From assembly GCF_020882245.1 (NCBI RefSeq), contig NC_083600.1, positions 44,301,019 to 44,365,018 of the forward strand: a DNA stretch of 64,000 nt, in the 5' to 3' direction. This DNA comes from Rhopalosiphum padi. Taxonomy: Eukaryota; Arthropoda; Insecta; Hemiptera; Aphididae. Positions 12,254 through 23,735 of this stretch are shown one piece after another. The notes beneath the pieces are model-generated. The model ran no database searches. It had not been told where the DNA came from and saw nothing but the letters and a program-made list of their open reading frames with translations. Within the stretch, counting starts at the first letter, position 1; each line of letters starts with the position of its first letter. The position numbers and the translations under genes were made by a program.

Positions 12254-13860
12254 TTCTAAAACAAATTATTCAATTGTAAAATTATGTGTAGCATAGGTAA
12301 ACATAATCATTAATACACTAATTTCAACTAAATAAAATTTTTTTTTTTTTAATATCACTAAAAAGTTACATACACCTATTAATGCTATTATGCACCTGTG
12401 CCTATATTTATTAATTAAAAAAAAATTACTCTTTCAATAGACAATTAAATTTGTTAGGTATATATATATATCAATGTTATGGGGAAATTATTTTCTTTTT
12501 ATACATTGTTTAACATTAGGTTCATAATAGCAAAGAAGTAAAAAGGGGATATTTTCAATTTGTATATATTTTTACTTGTTAATCTAATTAGTAAATGTTT
12601 GAGGTGAAATATATCTCCATTTATAAAGTTTATTGTTTATTAAATGAACATTTTTTATAAGTAATACATACATTCAATGTATATTTAATTAATACAATAA
12701 GCATATTAATATGTGATAAGTCATAAATAAATACAAAATGTCAGAAAAAAATCATAATTGATGAAAGAAGCTACCCATTGTTGAGATAATGATATATTTC
12801 CTGATATATATGTTTAAATTATATTATTTATGAATTTATGAGTTATAAAATAAAATCAATCCACTTACTGTTTCAGTGTTTTCATCTAAATAAATAAATA
12901 GTGTTTATCTTAGATACATTTAAATATAAGTTTATCTTTTCTTACAAATTACAACCTAAAAAAATAATAATATAAGTTTGATAATATTTACTTTAAAATT
13001 TAAACACAAATTATAAAACTTGGAACTAACTATAAACTATAATTAGTACATAAAATTATATTATGTTATATACTTAAATCTATAATTCACATTTTACAAT
13101 TTTGTTATCTATTATTATAGTCTTATCTAGATGATTGTGTAGGTATTACTATATCGGCATACGGCATAATGCATAAGTAATCAATTTAAAATGATGATAA
13201 TTTTTAATTTTTTTATGTTAATATTCTCATAAATAATAAATTAATATAATATATATTACATTACAGATTAGATGAAATATTTTCAGATATTAATATATTA
13301 TGTAGTCTGATTCTAGTATTTTATTATTTATGGGTGCTCATGACCAGAAATGGTATATCACTTATCAGTGAAAAATGCTTTTATGAGCAACTGAGCAAGA
13401 AATAAGAATGCTATTAAAATGTATCTACCTATAATAAATAATGTAAATAACTAAATACCTAATATATTATGCTTACCGATGTCAATTTGGATAGGGATTA
13501 AGGCCTTAGGGCTTTAATAATCTAAATATTTTGAAATTACGTCCAAATCACAGAATAGATAATATTTCTGTTATAGTAAAATCAAGAAATTCACTGGTTA
13601 ATTGATCACAGTGGAATTGTACAATAGGTCAGTAGGATCGGTTAATCGTTTTTTTCAAAGTGTTGATTTTTGGGAATTATGCAATGTTACATTCATTTTA
13701 TATAATACTAATTAATAATATTTGAATTTGAAAATAAATATTGTTTTCATGTAAATTATATACATTAAGTCGTTATGTTGGTAACAAAAATTGTAAAGTT
13801 ATAGGGAATTTAGGTTGGTACATCGGTCGGGTTTTGATTGTTTTGGAAAAGGTGGTCGAT
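12254..13860. other. AT-rich region upstream of Fntb and PIGT
   Basis: No coding sequence recognised. It probably includes the Fntb leader intron and promoter. A stretch on the minus strand near 12875-12891 has a TTTATTTAG acceptor and a GTAAGT donor but is not in frame with Fntb, so it would be untranslated if real. Confidence 0.45.
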
Positions 13861-14307
13861 GCCGGATGCAGTATTTAAAAATCTGTAACTGTCCGTACTC
13901 GATTTACCGAGTGTACTGTCTAATGTCTACAGTTTAGTGCATCGTATAGTTCTTAGATTCATGTCGAACGTGTCGACTGTTTATAGCCACTTCGTTTAGT
14001 TTCCGGATAGCGGACAGACATTTCGCCTTTGATTTGCGCCCCTGTGGTGGCCAAGATTCTACGCACAAACGGTAATATTCAATTTTTCGATTACCTATCA
14101 CTTTGTTGCATTATCATTATCACTGTTTACTAACACAATCCACCCAAACACTCAACGTTGCTACTCTACATAAGTGCAACTCGCCGTTCGTCGGCCGGTT
14201 ATTATTATTATTATTTTTATTTATTTTTTTGATTTTGCTGTACGTCTGTAAATACTAAATAATATTATTTGTATCGTATCATTACATAGTATTATATTGT
14301 GCGCAAG
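13861..14307 (+). promoter_or_regulatory. Promoter and 5' leader of PIGT
   Basis: GC content rises from about 13860 through 14090, with several CG dinucleotides, before the PIGT start. Together with the divergent Fntb gene this may be a shared promoter area. The transcript start cannot be fixed from sequence. No acceptor precedes the ATG closely, so the leader may be unspliced. Confidence 0.4.
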
Positions 14308-16029
14308 ATGAGCGTCAAAAGTCTATGGCTTTTGTTCGTGTTCATCGGTTCTTCGTATTCAGAGACTTACAGTGAAGAATTGTTCATCAAGCCCCTGGCC
14401 ACCGGCTTTGTGTACTCGTTTTTTCAGTTTACAGTCATTCGCGAAGATGACTCTTTCAAGCATTCCACTTTGTTCCCACACTCGCTGGGAGACATAATCG
14501 ATAGATTTCACGTAGCAGAACTCAATGTCGACCTTACGTCCGGTCTATGGAGACACAAGTCCTGGGGTTATCCGGCTGTCGACGCCCCATCAGGCGCTGA
14601 GATATCCGCTCGTTTCCACAATGACACACAGGACGTGGACAAACACTGGTATGGCCTGACAAATGCGTTATCTGGTTTGCTGTGTACGTCGTTGAATTTC
14701 ATCAACAGTGCTAATAGCTATGAATCATCTGCAGACAGGGTTTATCGATATTCAAATTTACCGCGTGAAAATGTTTGTACTGAAAATTTAACGCCATGGA
14801 AAAAACTCTTGCCCTGCGATTCTACTAGAGGCTTATCGAGCTTGTTAAACTCTGGTCGAGTACACAATGCTAACTATCATTCCTTGGGAATACATTTCAG
14901 GCCGCTATGCAATGCAGGGAAATGTAAATATGAACTACGTCAAACCGTTTCTCTAGTGTATGATTCAATATTTATAAGTTTTAACAACAACTATGATTGG
15001 TCTCTTCGCAAGATGTTTGGTACTGGACTGTTCAAGACGTGTCCCTTGGCAGATTATAGTAAAATCTATTTAGATACATCATCAAATAGTAGTGTTCCTT
15101 ATTTGATTTCACAAGAACCTGACTACTTTTTGAAAAACAATATTGCTGTTTATAATTTAAATGGCATATTTCATTTGTCTGCTATAGTGCCTAGACCAAA
15201 AATAGTTGTATCTGAATTACGGCCATTATTGTATACAGACAGATTTATCACTGGATTTGGACAAGAATACGGGGGGCTAGTTACTCGTATATACAATGAT
15301 CATAAATCACCTATAACTGCCACTGTCATCGAGAATATCCCATGGTTCTTACCAATTTATTATCACACATTAAAAGTGACCAGCAATGGCATTCGTGTTA
15401 TACCTAAAGATTTAATCTATAAACCTGGAAAAGGAAGAGTACGAATCTACTATTTAGAAATAGTTTTAGAGCTTGCACCGCATTCGGTTACAGAAATATC
15501 TGTTCAGTTTGACTATGTGTTTTTGAAGTGGCAAGAATATCCACCAGATGCTAATCACGGCTTTTATATTGGCTCAGCTATAGTGAAAGCAACAATTCCA
15601 AGACATGCTACTTCTCTTACGTTTGATAAATCACTGATAATAGACAATCTAAATTCAACTGGATCCGATTATTTAATTTGTTTGAAAACAGAAAATTTCA
15701 TAATTACACTTCCAACACCTGATTTCAGTATGCCTTATAATGTCATATGTTTAGCTTGTACTGTAGTAGCGTTAGCATTTGGCCCAATTCACAATATTAC
15801 TACTAAAAAACTGAAATTGACTACAGCTAAGTATGTACCTGGATTAGCGTCTGTTGCACAGAAATTGTATGCATGGATGGAAAATATGTTTTGGTGTGAA
15901 AACACAAATAAAACAGGAAAAACAGCACCAGTTAAAGTATTTGCTCCCGAAGAGTTGAGTTACCATCCAACGCTAGGCCATGTTTCTGAAGAATTCATGA
16001 AAAACAAAGTGGATTATGTAGAATCATAA
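14308..16029 (+). CDS. PIGT: GPI transamidase component PIG-T
   Basis: Subunit of the endoplasmic-reticulum GPI transamidase, which replaces C-terminal signals of proteins with a GPI anchor. An uninterrupted ORF of 573 aa, very close to human PIG-T (578). The start is the ATG at 14308; the open frame reaches three codons further up but only to a GTG. Residues 1-18 are a signal peptide (MSVKSLWLLFVFIGSSYS) followed by EELFIKPL. Conserved blocks: SGLWRHKSWGYP, VCTENLTPWKKLLPC (the first Cys corresponds to the residue known to bond PIG-K), ELRQT, WSLRKMFG, YPPDANHGFYI and TLPTPDFSMPYNVICL. The last begins the C-terminal membrane span. The absence of introns in 1.7 kb contrasts with mRpL39 next door. 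Confidence 0.97.
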   Translation: MSVKSLWLLFVFIGSSYSETYSEELFIKPLATGFVYSFFQFTVIREDDSFKHSTLFPHSLGDIIDRFHVAELNVDLTSGLWRHKSWGYPAVDAPSGAEISARFHNDTQDVDKHWYGLTNALSGLLCTSLNFINSANSYESSADRVYRYSNLPRENVCTENLTPWKKLLPCDSTRGLSSLLNSGRVHNANYHSLGIHFRPLCNAGKCKYELRQTVSLVYDSIFISFNNNYDWSLRKMFGTGLFKTCPLADYSKIYLDTSSNSSVPYLISQEPDYFLKNNIAVYNLNGIFHLSAIVPRPKIVVSELRPLLYTDRFITGFGQEYGGLVTRIYNDHKSPITATVIENIPWFLPIYYHTLKVTSNGIRVIPKDLIYKPGKGRVRIYYLEIVLELAPHSVTEISVQFDYVFLKWQEYPPDANHGFYIGSAIVKATIPRHATSLTFDKSLIIDNLNSTGSDYLICLKTENFIITLPTPDFSMPYNVICLACTVVALAFGPIHNITTKKLKLTTAKYVPGLASVAQKLYAWMENMFWCENTNKTGKTAPVKVFAPEELSYHPTLGHVSEEFMKNKVDYVES

Positions 16030-16213
16030 TTGTATAACTCTTGGTTTTGTTGTAAATATTATATATATTATTTAATTTGATGAAACAAATGTTACGTTAC
16101 CAAATTTATTTGTTGTGTACATTTTAAATCTAATACATTATTTTATGAAATAATATAAGTATTCTATATAATTACACTTTTGTCATTTTTTTGTTATATA
16201 ATATGTATATGCA

Positions 16214-16219
16214 AATAAA
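16214..16219 (+). terminator. Polyadenylation signal AATAAA for PIGT
   Basis: An AATAAA hexamer about 185 bases after the stop codon, in AT-rich sequence followed by a T-rich stretch. Other AT-rich hexamers are nearby, so the choice is probable and not certain. Confidence 0.45.
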
Positions 16220-16912
16220 ATATTGTCTCAATTTCATTAAATAACTTATAAAATGTTTTTATTTTTGTAGATTTAGTTTATTTATTTTTATTTATAAGTA
16301 TAAATATATAATACATACCATTTTCAGATTTAACATAATTAATCATATTAATGCTAATCTTAAAATACACCTTTCTTGTTGTACTTTCATATCTTTCATT
16401 TATATGTGTTATTTATTATTCGTTCTTTGTATTTTACATGTTTTAGTATATATTTTAATAGCCACAATATAATTATTTAGTGATATTTAAAACAGTGTTT
16501 TCTACCTATTAATTAATAAGATTTCAATTATGTATATAAATACAATACATCATTTGACTTATTATGATAATGCTAATAAATAATAATTGTTAACAATAAT
16601 TAAATAATTGTGGAGTTTGTATTTTATATATGTGCCTCATATTTTATGAGGTTAAGTTGTCAAAGTAAAGATGTTTATTATTATAATATCAATAATATTG
16701 ATTTAGTCGTTTAAGAAACCTGACTTGTCTAAAATGTTAGAATTACTTTTTGAAAATTTGGGATTTAGTACAAGTTTGCTTTCTCAAATGATTGATTCAA
16801 TTGGCTTATATTGTATAATTATTTTAAAATATAATACCTAATGGTTTATACAAATTTCAAAATAAAACCACTGGCATTAAAATAAATATAAATATATATT
16901 TATTATTTTCAT

Positions 16913-17423
16913 AGGAGTGCGCACGGGGGGTTCCGAGTGTGCCTGGGCACCCCCCGACATGTAATTGGGGCCCTAAAATTTAAGTCCTATAGCATATATA
17001 TGGGTCCATATTTTAACTAATGTTACTATAATAAAGATGTTTTTTTTTTTTAAATATGTTGTAAAAAATTATGTTTTGGGATAAAAAAAAATAATACAAC
17101 TTAAAATATTTTAAATTTGCGTGGTAAAACTTATTATGATTATAACAACTAGATGTTATTGATTATAAAAGTAAATTAATAAATAAAATATATTGCAATT
17201 ATCTTGAAAATAGATTTTAGATCCAACTATCTAATGAAATATTATATAACTTGATACTAGTAATACTACTGATTAATATGTGATATAATTTAAGTAATGT
17301 TTATTCAGGCATTATAATTTATTAAAATATGTACATGTCTTGTTAAGAGAGGGCTCAAATTAAGAAAAAGGGTCCGAAAAAGTTGTAGGCACCCTCCGAA
17401 ATTTAGGTCTGCGCACACCTATG
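16913..17423. mobile_element. Non-autonomous DNA transposon with 11-bp target duplication
   Basis: The left end AGGAGTGCGCAC and right end GTGCGCACACCT-type termini are imperfect inverted repeats (ATAGGAGTGCGCA versus the reverse of TGCGCACACCTAT). Inverted similarity continues inward through the GGCACC-CCG motifs near 16947 and 17388. ATTATTTTCAT occurs exactly on both sides (16902-16912 and 17424-17434). An 11-bp duplication is more like Mutator-type elements (9-11 bp) than hAT (8 bp). No transposase is present. Confidence 0.65.
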
Positions 17424-17755
17424 ATTATTTTCATTGTTAAACCTTTCAACAAATATAAATAATTATACAAATTAATTTTAAATGTGAAATTACTAGGTTG
17501 GAACTTCTTGAATAAAAATAAAATTATAAGAAAATGCCGAGAAAATTGCTTTCATAAATTAAGTTGTTAGACTTAAATATAGCCAATATAGGTTTATGTA
17601 GTACTAAACGATTATGATTAGCAATACAAACTATATTTTTTTTTTAGCAAAAATGTTATTGTTATTTTGAGTAAATAATCCATAATTTTATTTCTTATTT
17701 TGTGTGTTTTAAGATTATTTATACCATTAAAAAATGGCGACTCTTGAAAAAATTG

Positions 17756-18704
17756 ATGTTAGACAAAATTCTTTTGAAGATGAAAAGGTTTAATATGAAT
17801 GAACTTCAACAACTATGTAAAATCTTACATCTGAACCTGGAATGGAAAGATATTATCAACCTAGTATCTGAATGCCGTATGCGTTTAAGTGTTGCAAACG
17901 TTGTATCAGTAGTACATCAGCATTTAAAAGATAGTGAGTCTATTGAAGAAACTTATCATCGAGTGATGTTAGTGGACACCATATTCCATCAAAATAGTCA
18001 GTGGTGGACAGTAACTATTGATAAAGTTAATAAACAGTTGTTAGACAAAGAAATAATTAGAAATAATATTGAGGCTATGTTAAACAAATTGAATATTAAA
18101 GCAATTACATATGTTATGAAGTGTAATCAATTGTTTTGGGTGTTAATAGACGTTAATGAAACAAAAAGAAAACGAAGTGCCATAAAATTAAACAATCTAT
18201 ATTTCTTCACCATAGCTCCAGGAAAAGTGTTTCATGTATTTTACAAACCTCAAAACATTGAAAATAGACTGATGAAAATTGTCATAAAATCAGTCGGGCG
18301 CCAGTAAATATAAGCCATACTCACTGTCAGGCAAACATCTGCAGTCTATGGTAAATTTGTTGGAAGATAAGAATAGAAATAATGAAAAAAATACGAGAGT
18401 GCCAATATTGGTTAACAACCATAAAGAAGAAGACGTTAAAGAATATGTTCAACAATTATTTGGGGAAAAATGCCGGGTGCTTAACCAGTTTACAATAAAT
18501 GTGGAGAGTGATTTGTCAGTGTTCAGTAATAACAACCCAGCCGGTAAGATGTGCAAAACTAAAGTGGTGCTGAAAGGAGATAGTATAATTGATGGAGTTA
18601 AGGACATGATGTTATCGGGTATATTGCAACCACCATATCCAGATTGGGCAACAAAGCTACCTATATTGGGTAAAAATTGTGTAAATATTAATATACGCCC
18701 TTAG
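17756..18704 (+). CDS. CENPN: CENP-N-like kinetochore protein, single frameshift
   Basis: CENP-N is a component of the constitutive centromere-associated network, which in vertebrates pairs with CENP-L and contacts the CENP-A nucleosome. The first frame (17756-18307) has a helix ending in FNMNELQQLCKIL, resembling the human N-terminal MNELTTIL region, then VVSVVHQHLKD, HQNSQWWTV and LYFFTIAPGKVFHVFY. The second frame (to 18704) continues with ASKYKPYSLSGKHLQSM, VQQLFGEKCRV and the C-terminal SGILQPPYPDWATKLP-LGKN block. One extra base at about 18294-18298 separates the frames, giving a premature stop at 18305-18307. Joined, it would be about 315 aa, near the usual 340. The frameshift may be an assembly error, a real mutation or a decaying copy. 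An upstream exon is possible because a pyrimidine tract and AAG precede the open frame near 17711. Homology is from memory. Confidence 0.72.
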
Positions 18705-19660
18705 ATGAATGTAATTAACAAATAATATTTAGTTTTAATTGTATTTAAACATTTTACTCTGTTAATATATTTGTAGTTTTTTTTTATTTGATTTACTCTA
18801 AAAATGATAACCTTGAAAGTTTTAAATGACTATATTATTTTAAAAAAACCATATTAACTTTATTTTTTATATTTTTGCTTTTTAACTGTAATTATGTATT
18901 TATATTCTGTAGACTGAACAGAGAAGGTAAAACAACAAATATTTATAGTTATTAATTTATTGTACATGAACATAATGAATAAATAATAATGGTAATAAAA
19001 TGATATATTTTATTATTATTGGTAAAACTTGTTTAATTTTCCTTTTTGTTTTTTATCTAGTTTATCTAGTGCAAGCACGGCACTAGAATTTTTTTTATAT
19101 GGGCTAAGGTTTTTTTTAGCAATCAATGAGATTATTTAAATAAAATACAAATATTTTCGTATCATATAATATAACATAATATAGCTATTAGCTATATAGA
19201 ACACACTTTTAAATAGTTAAAAATGTTTTAAGAATAATGTCAAATATTTTTTATTTACCTTATGTAAGAAAATGTTAAATCACAGACCTTCAACAACTAT
19301 ATTAATAATGAATGATGTACAAAAATGACAATTTCTTTATTACATACCTTTGTGAATGAATGATTATGTTTTTTTACTTATATTTCATAAATATAAATTA
19401 AAATTAAAATTAAAGTATTTGTGTTTAGTAATGAACAGATGAATTTGTTTGACTCAACTTTAATGCAATTTTCATCCAGTAATTATTACTCAATAAAGGT
19501 AATAATAAAAAAATAAAAGATTTTTTTTTATTTTATAAATTTTTTCCTTATTAGACAATACTAGTAGGTTAATCCATAGTAAAGACCAAAGATGTTATTT
19601 GTTCAAACTTTATTAATTTAATTTATAATGTTTTATGACTTTATTATATTGTACATATTT
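18705..19660. other. AT-rich stretch after CENP-N-like gene
   Basis: No coding sequence, RNA or clear element recognised. AATAAA-like hexamers near 18977-18985 could end the CENP-N-like transcript. Confidence 0.5.
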
Positions 19661-19663
19661 TTC

Positions 19664-19760
19664 AGTAGGGGGGACTAGAGTCTAGAGCCCCACCTGGGGC
19701 AAGGTTAGTGTTTGAACGCGGATATGCTACACACCACCCGGTCAACCGGTCCCCCTAAGG
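19664..19760 (-). other. tRNA-like fragment (possible SINE head)
   Basis: On the minus strand TTGACCGGGTGG resembles a pol III A box, and about 20 bases further GCGTTCAAACAC resembles a B box. A cloverleaf is not convincing. It is more likely the head of a tRNA-derived SINE or a chance match at the edge of the LTR debris that follows. Confidence 0.28.
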
Positions 19761-19869
19761 TGGTGCGACTGTAAGGCGAAAGTTCGCAGAGCAGCCTACA
19801 CCACTGACCTGCTCGTCGTTGTTCACTTTTTTCCTGGCGTTCGAGCCCGACGCACCGTTGCGTCCGTTC

Positions 19870-20960
19870 GCCGCCTCACGCCGTGTCTTGCGGAAAAACC
19901 GCGTGTGTGGTCAAGTTGTTCGGGGCATTTTATTACGATCCGTCGAGTGACCAATTCCGAATTGGTCCTCGTTCCGATATTTCGGACATTGTCGGCCGAT
20001 CCGAGTCGTTTTGTCGCACGTCATTGCGTAAGTGCGTATGCAATAGTCATATGCTTATATTCGAGTTGTCGTCCGTGAACGTCGCGTAGTATTTCGGTGT
20101 GGTGTTTCTGTGTGGTGTGCGTATATCGCCCCCCTCCCGGCTGACCATCATCAGATTATCATCGTCCAGCGTTCCAGATCACCAGGGGAAGATCGAGCGG
20201 TGTCGGTATTGTTATAATATTGTATTATTGTATTATTTTGTATTATTATTATATTGTCCTAATACCTATAGGATTAATTCTATTATTATTATCTTATGGG
20301 CGCCCACCTTTAATAGGATACTTAAGTCCGATTGTGTCAATTATTATTTTCTATTTATTTAATATACATTTTTGGTGGTGTTATATGCAGCCGTATTACC
20401 ATTGAAGTGCTATTATATTATATATATACCGGGTAACCTTTTCCCGTTTCCAACACCTCGCGAGTCGTGTCCGATAACCGCGAATTTCCAAAAGTAGGAT
20501 CGGACACGGCGCCAACATTTGGTAGCAGAGCGTGGTTATCGTATGTACCTCCAAGTAATTTGTTTCCGTATATAGTTTTCGACGGAGGCGGTCGACCGCG
20601 ACGCTTAGTCAGGCCTAAGCGCGAACGTACCATTTCCGTAACGTCGATTTCTTGCGTCTCGCAGCACCTCGGTCGCCGATTGCACCGATTGTTGAGCTCC
20701 ACCAATCCGTGTGTCAGTACCACGACGCGTTCCGCATCGTCGTCGGACAGGGGGTAGACCCGTTACATAGTACGAATTGCGGCTAATAATTGTCCGTCGA
20801 AAGGTAAGGAGTGATGTAATATGTCCATGGTGGCATTATTACCCATCAATAATATGAAAATGATTTAATATCATTGACTCGTCCTTTTGTGTCACCGGTA
20901 AGAACTGTGCTCCTTGACACGACGTGTCCGGCTCACCAACCTAACCAGTTAGGTTAGGTT
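19870..20960 (+). mobile_element. LTR retrotransposon 5' end with tRNA-iMet-like primer-binding site
   Basis: At 20520-20530 TGGTAGCAGAG is exactly complementary to the 3' end of eukaryotic initiator tRNA-Met (CTCTGCTACCA), and it lies two bases after a sequence ending in ACA (20517), the usual LTR terminus. The GC-rich sequence before it is therefore a probable 5' LTR, and 20531-20960 the leader. No gag, protease or polymerase frame was found, and no second LTR, so only the left end survives. The exact LTR start is unknown. Confidence 0.5.
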
Positions 20961-22634
20961 AGGGGGGGGCACCCTTTAGGTGAGTATGTTTTATAATAAT
21001 AATATTAATACGGTCATCAGTAATTTTATAAAATGTTTATTCGTCCATGTACGATCAACGTGTAAATAATTAAAATATTCACATGACAACCTCTAACGGG
21101 ATGTTTATTCTATTATAATTTACAACACAGAAAACGATTAATTTTGTAGATTTGTACGTTATCGAAATTCGCGGTCAGCGTCAAGTCGATCATATAATAC
21201 ATGAATAATTATACGAATGTTGAAGGCGTTTGTGGGTATATCCAGTCCCGGATTCAGTTCGGTTGATCGTGTAGTAAGGTACCGGCTGATGAGAACTCAA
21301 CGCTTTGACATACCTAATCCAAGGGCGGCTCCAGAGCCTAGGATAGGGGGGGGGGCAAGTTATAATTTCACAAAATCTTATAACAAAAAGAAAACAACAA
21401 TTTTTACAACACAAATTCAAGACGTCTATTTTTTAAATTGGCGAAAATATCAATGATCTATTTGATTTAGAATATTTATTTTATTATAAACATTAAGTAG
21501 GCAATAAAATAATAATATCATAGTATCATACTATAGTATATTTTATATTAATATAGTTTATTTATAGCCTTATTTATTGGTTCTTTGTAAGAATAGATAG
21601 CAGCCAGCAGGTACATCGTATACACCGTCGTAAGCTCTATGGCTCATATAGTCCATATTATGACAATATTATAATATGCATTTTTTGTTAAAAATATAAT
21701 TTTTTTTTATAAATACGGGCTTGGGGGGGGGGGGCCCTAGCCCCCTGTGACCTAATCCAACTACACCCGCTGGAGTTAACGACAAATAATATTCGGAAAC
21801 GATATACATGAATTATCTTCGAAGACTTCGAGGACTCTTTCACAGTTATTTTTGGCCATCTTTGTGCCGAATAGAATCCATCAAACGACCGGAACGGTAA
21901 TAAGTTTACAGACATAGAATCGCCGGGCAGAATTCCTGCTTTACCTTTCTGACGGGGAACTATAATACATTCTAACCAGTACCGAAGAAATTCTCCGTTC
22001 TGCAGCACTAATTGTTACCGTGATTATGGTATGAGCCCGACGGCTTCAATTCGGGGACAATTCTATATATTTGGCGAACGGCTCGAGAACAGCAATATAA
22101 AAGTGACAGAATAAGTTATTAATTAATTATAAAACGTTACTATTTTAAACATATCTACATATTATTAAATAAAACGCATACAATGTAATTTTTGACGTTT
22201 GCAGTGTCTATATTCACTCTGTATTCATGTAGGTATATAATGTGTTCGGGTTTTTGGATTTCTATGTTTTTATAAATAGAAAACATGAGGGAAGTAAAAA
22301 AATGGTTGAAATATTAATCCCACTTTATGTATCAAGACTATAAGCTGATCTTAATTTTTACACAACTTTGTCAAAGTTGTAGAAGATTGTTAGAAAAGCG
22401 CCATAGTGGTTTATAAAATATATTATTGAAAAAATCGTAAAAAAATGTCTTTGTTCAAAAATGTCGTTAAATCAACAATAATTAAGTATAGAAACGAAAT
22501 GAATATTTATTAATTGATTTATCATTATTTTGGTTAATATGACAACGAGTTTACCCGTGGTCCTTGAGGATGGCTGGACGGTCCGAAAGAAAGTACAACA
22601 GGCATACATTATAAGAATTTCTTATAGAATATAA
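20961..22634. other. Mixed mobile-element debris
   Basis: Contains a TTAGG-like run near 20948-20965, two G-tracts (21347-21356 and 21723-21733) of the kind found at ends of several MITEs here, and a GC-richer stretch at 21770-22090 with a minus-strand open frame (21688-22008) that I do not recognise. No intact element boundaries could be set. Confidence 0.4.
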
Positions 22635-23735
22635 TTTTTTTTTTTTTTAATTTATTAAAAATAAGTATATTTACAATCTATTATACATAGGTGTATAATG
22701 AGTAAGTGTGGTGACAGAGTAAATAAGTAACATATAAAAATAACAAGAGAAGGAAGGCTCCCAGCAGTGCCACCTGACCAGAAATTAGGGTTTGAGTTTA
22801 TTTAATTAATGTTTTATTTTTATTTTTTTTAGTTAGGTGTTGAGGAGATCTCTTGGCCATTGCCTTTTTAACCTTCTAGGAATGATAGAGGTAGAGGATA
22901 AACTTTTAATGATGGGGTTTGAATGAGCGCGGAGCGTTGAGTGGAATTTTGAATAATAGGATTTGGCTAAGTCGTTAAGGGTTGGCATGTTCAGATCTTT
23001 ATGGAGGTTTTTATTGGTAACATGCCAAGGGGTAGAGGTTATTAGGCGTAGGCATATCGCATATGGATTGGAATGCTTGGAGGGTTTTAGTGTTTGATGG
23101 TATCGCTGGCCCCCATAGTTGAATGCCGTATAGCCAAGCCGGACGGATTATCGATTTGTATATCGTAAGTTTGTTGGTTAAGGAAAGTTTTGATTTTAAT
23201 AGGGGTCTTAAAAGGTGAAGTCTGGAGTTCACTGATTTACGTTTTTGTTTAAGATGCGAGCTCCAGTTGAGGCATTTGTCGAATATTAGCTCTAGGTATT
23301 TAACTTCGTCTGACGAAGGAATTACTAGGTTGTTAAATGTGACAGGAGGGCAAACAAATTTGCGCAATTTAAAAGTTATATGAGTAGACTTCGTTTCGTT
23401 TATTTTTATTTTCAACCGTTTTGTCCATAGATTTATCATGTTAAGGTGACTTTGGATCATCCGACAAGCGGTTGCAGAATCCTGGTGTGATGCTGAAATT
23501 AGTGTGTCATCGGCATATGTACTAAGAAAAGTGAAGGGTGTTTTGGGGATGTCGTGAGTGAACACAGAATATAGAAAGGGAGCGATATCACTACCTTGGG
23601 GGACACCCGCACTAATACGATGGCTGGTTGAATAGCTATTTTTTAAACGATCCTTAATAATAGGATGGTGCTGGGAGAAACTTCTTTAGTTTGTAGAGTA
23701 GCCCCTCATGCCAGACCCAATTCTTTCTTCTCCAG
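22635..23735 (-). mobile_element. Jockey-type non-LTR retrotransposon, 5'-truncated, frameshifted
   Basis: The minus strand encodes the C-terminal half of a reverse transcriptase. In order: VWHEGLLYKLKKFLP, SAGVPQGSDIAPFLYS (palm), YADDT (catalytic motif, near 23510), VKYLELIFDKCLNW, and a C-terminal part reading CLRLITSTPWHVTN to RRLKRQWPRDLLNT with a stop at 22833. A frameshift near 23045 and another near 23665 break the frame. The 3' UTR ends in a poly(A) tail seen as the T-run at 22635-22648. The upstream part is missing at about 23735, typical of 5' truncation. Inactive. Confidence 0.85.

Noticed and set aside
20948..20965. Possible interstitial telomere array (TTAGG)n
   Set aside because: Only about three units, too short; similar short runs occur near 25395 and 57495.
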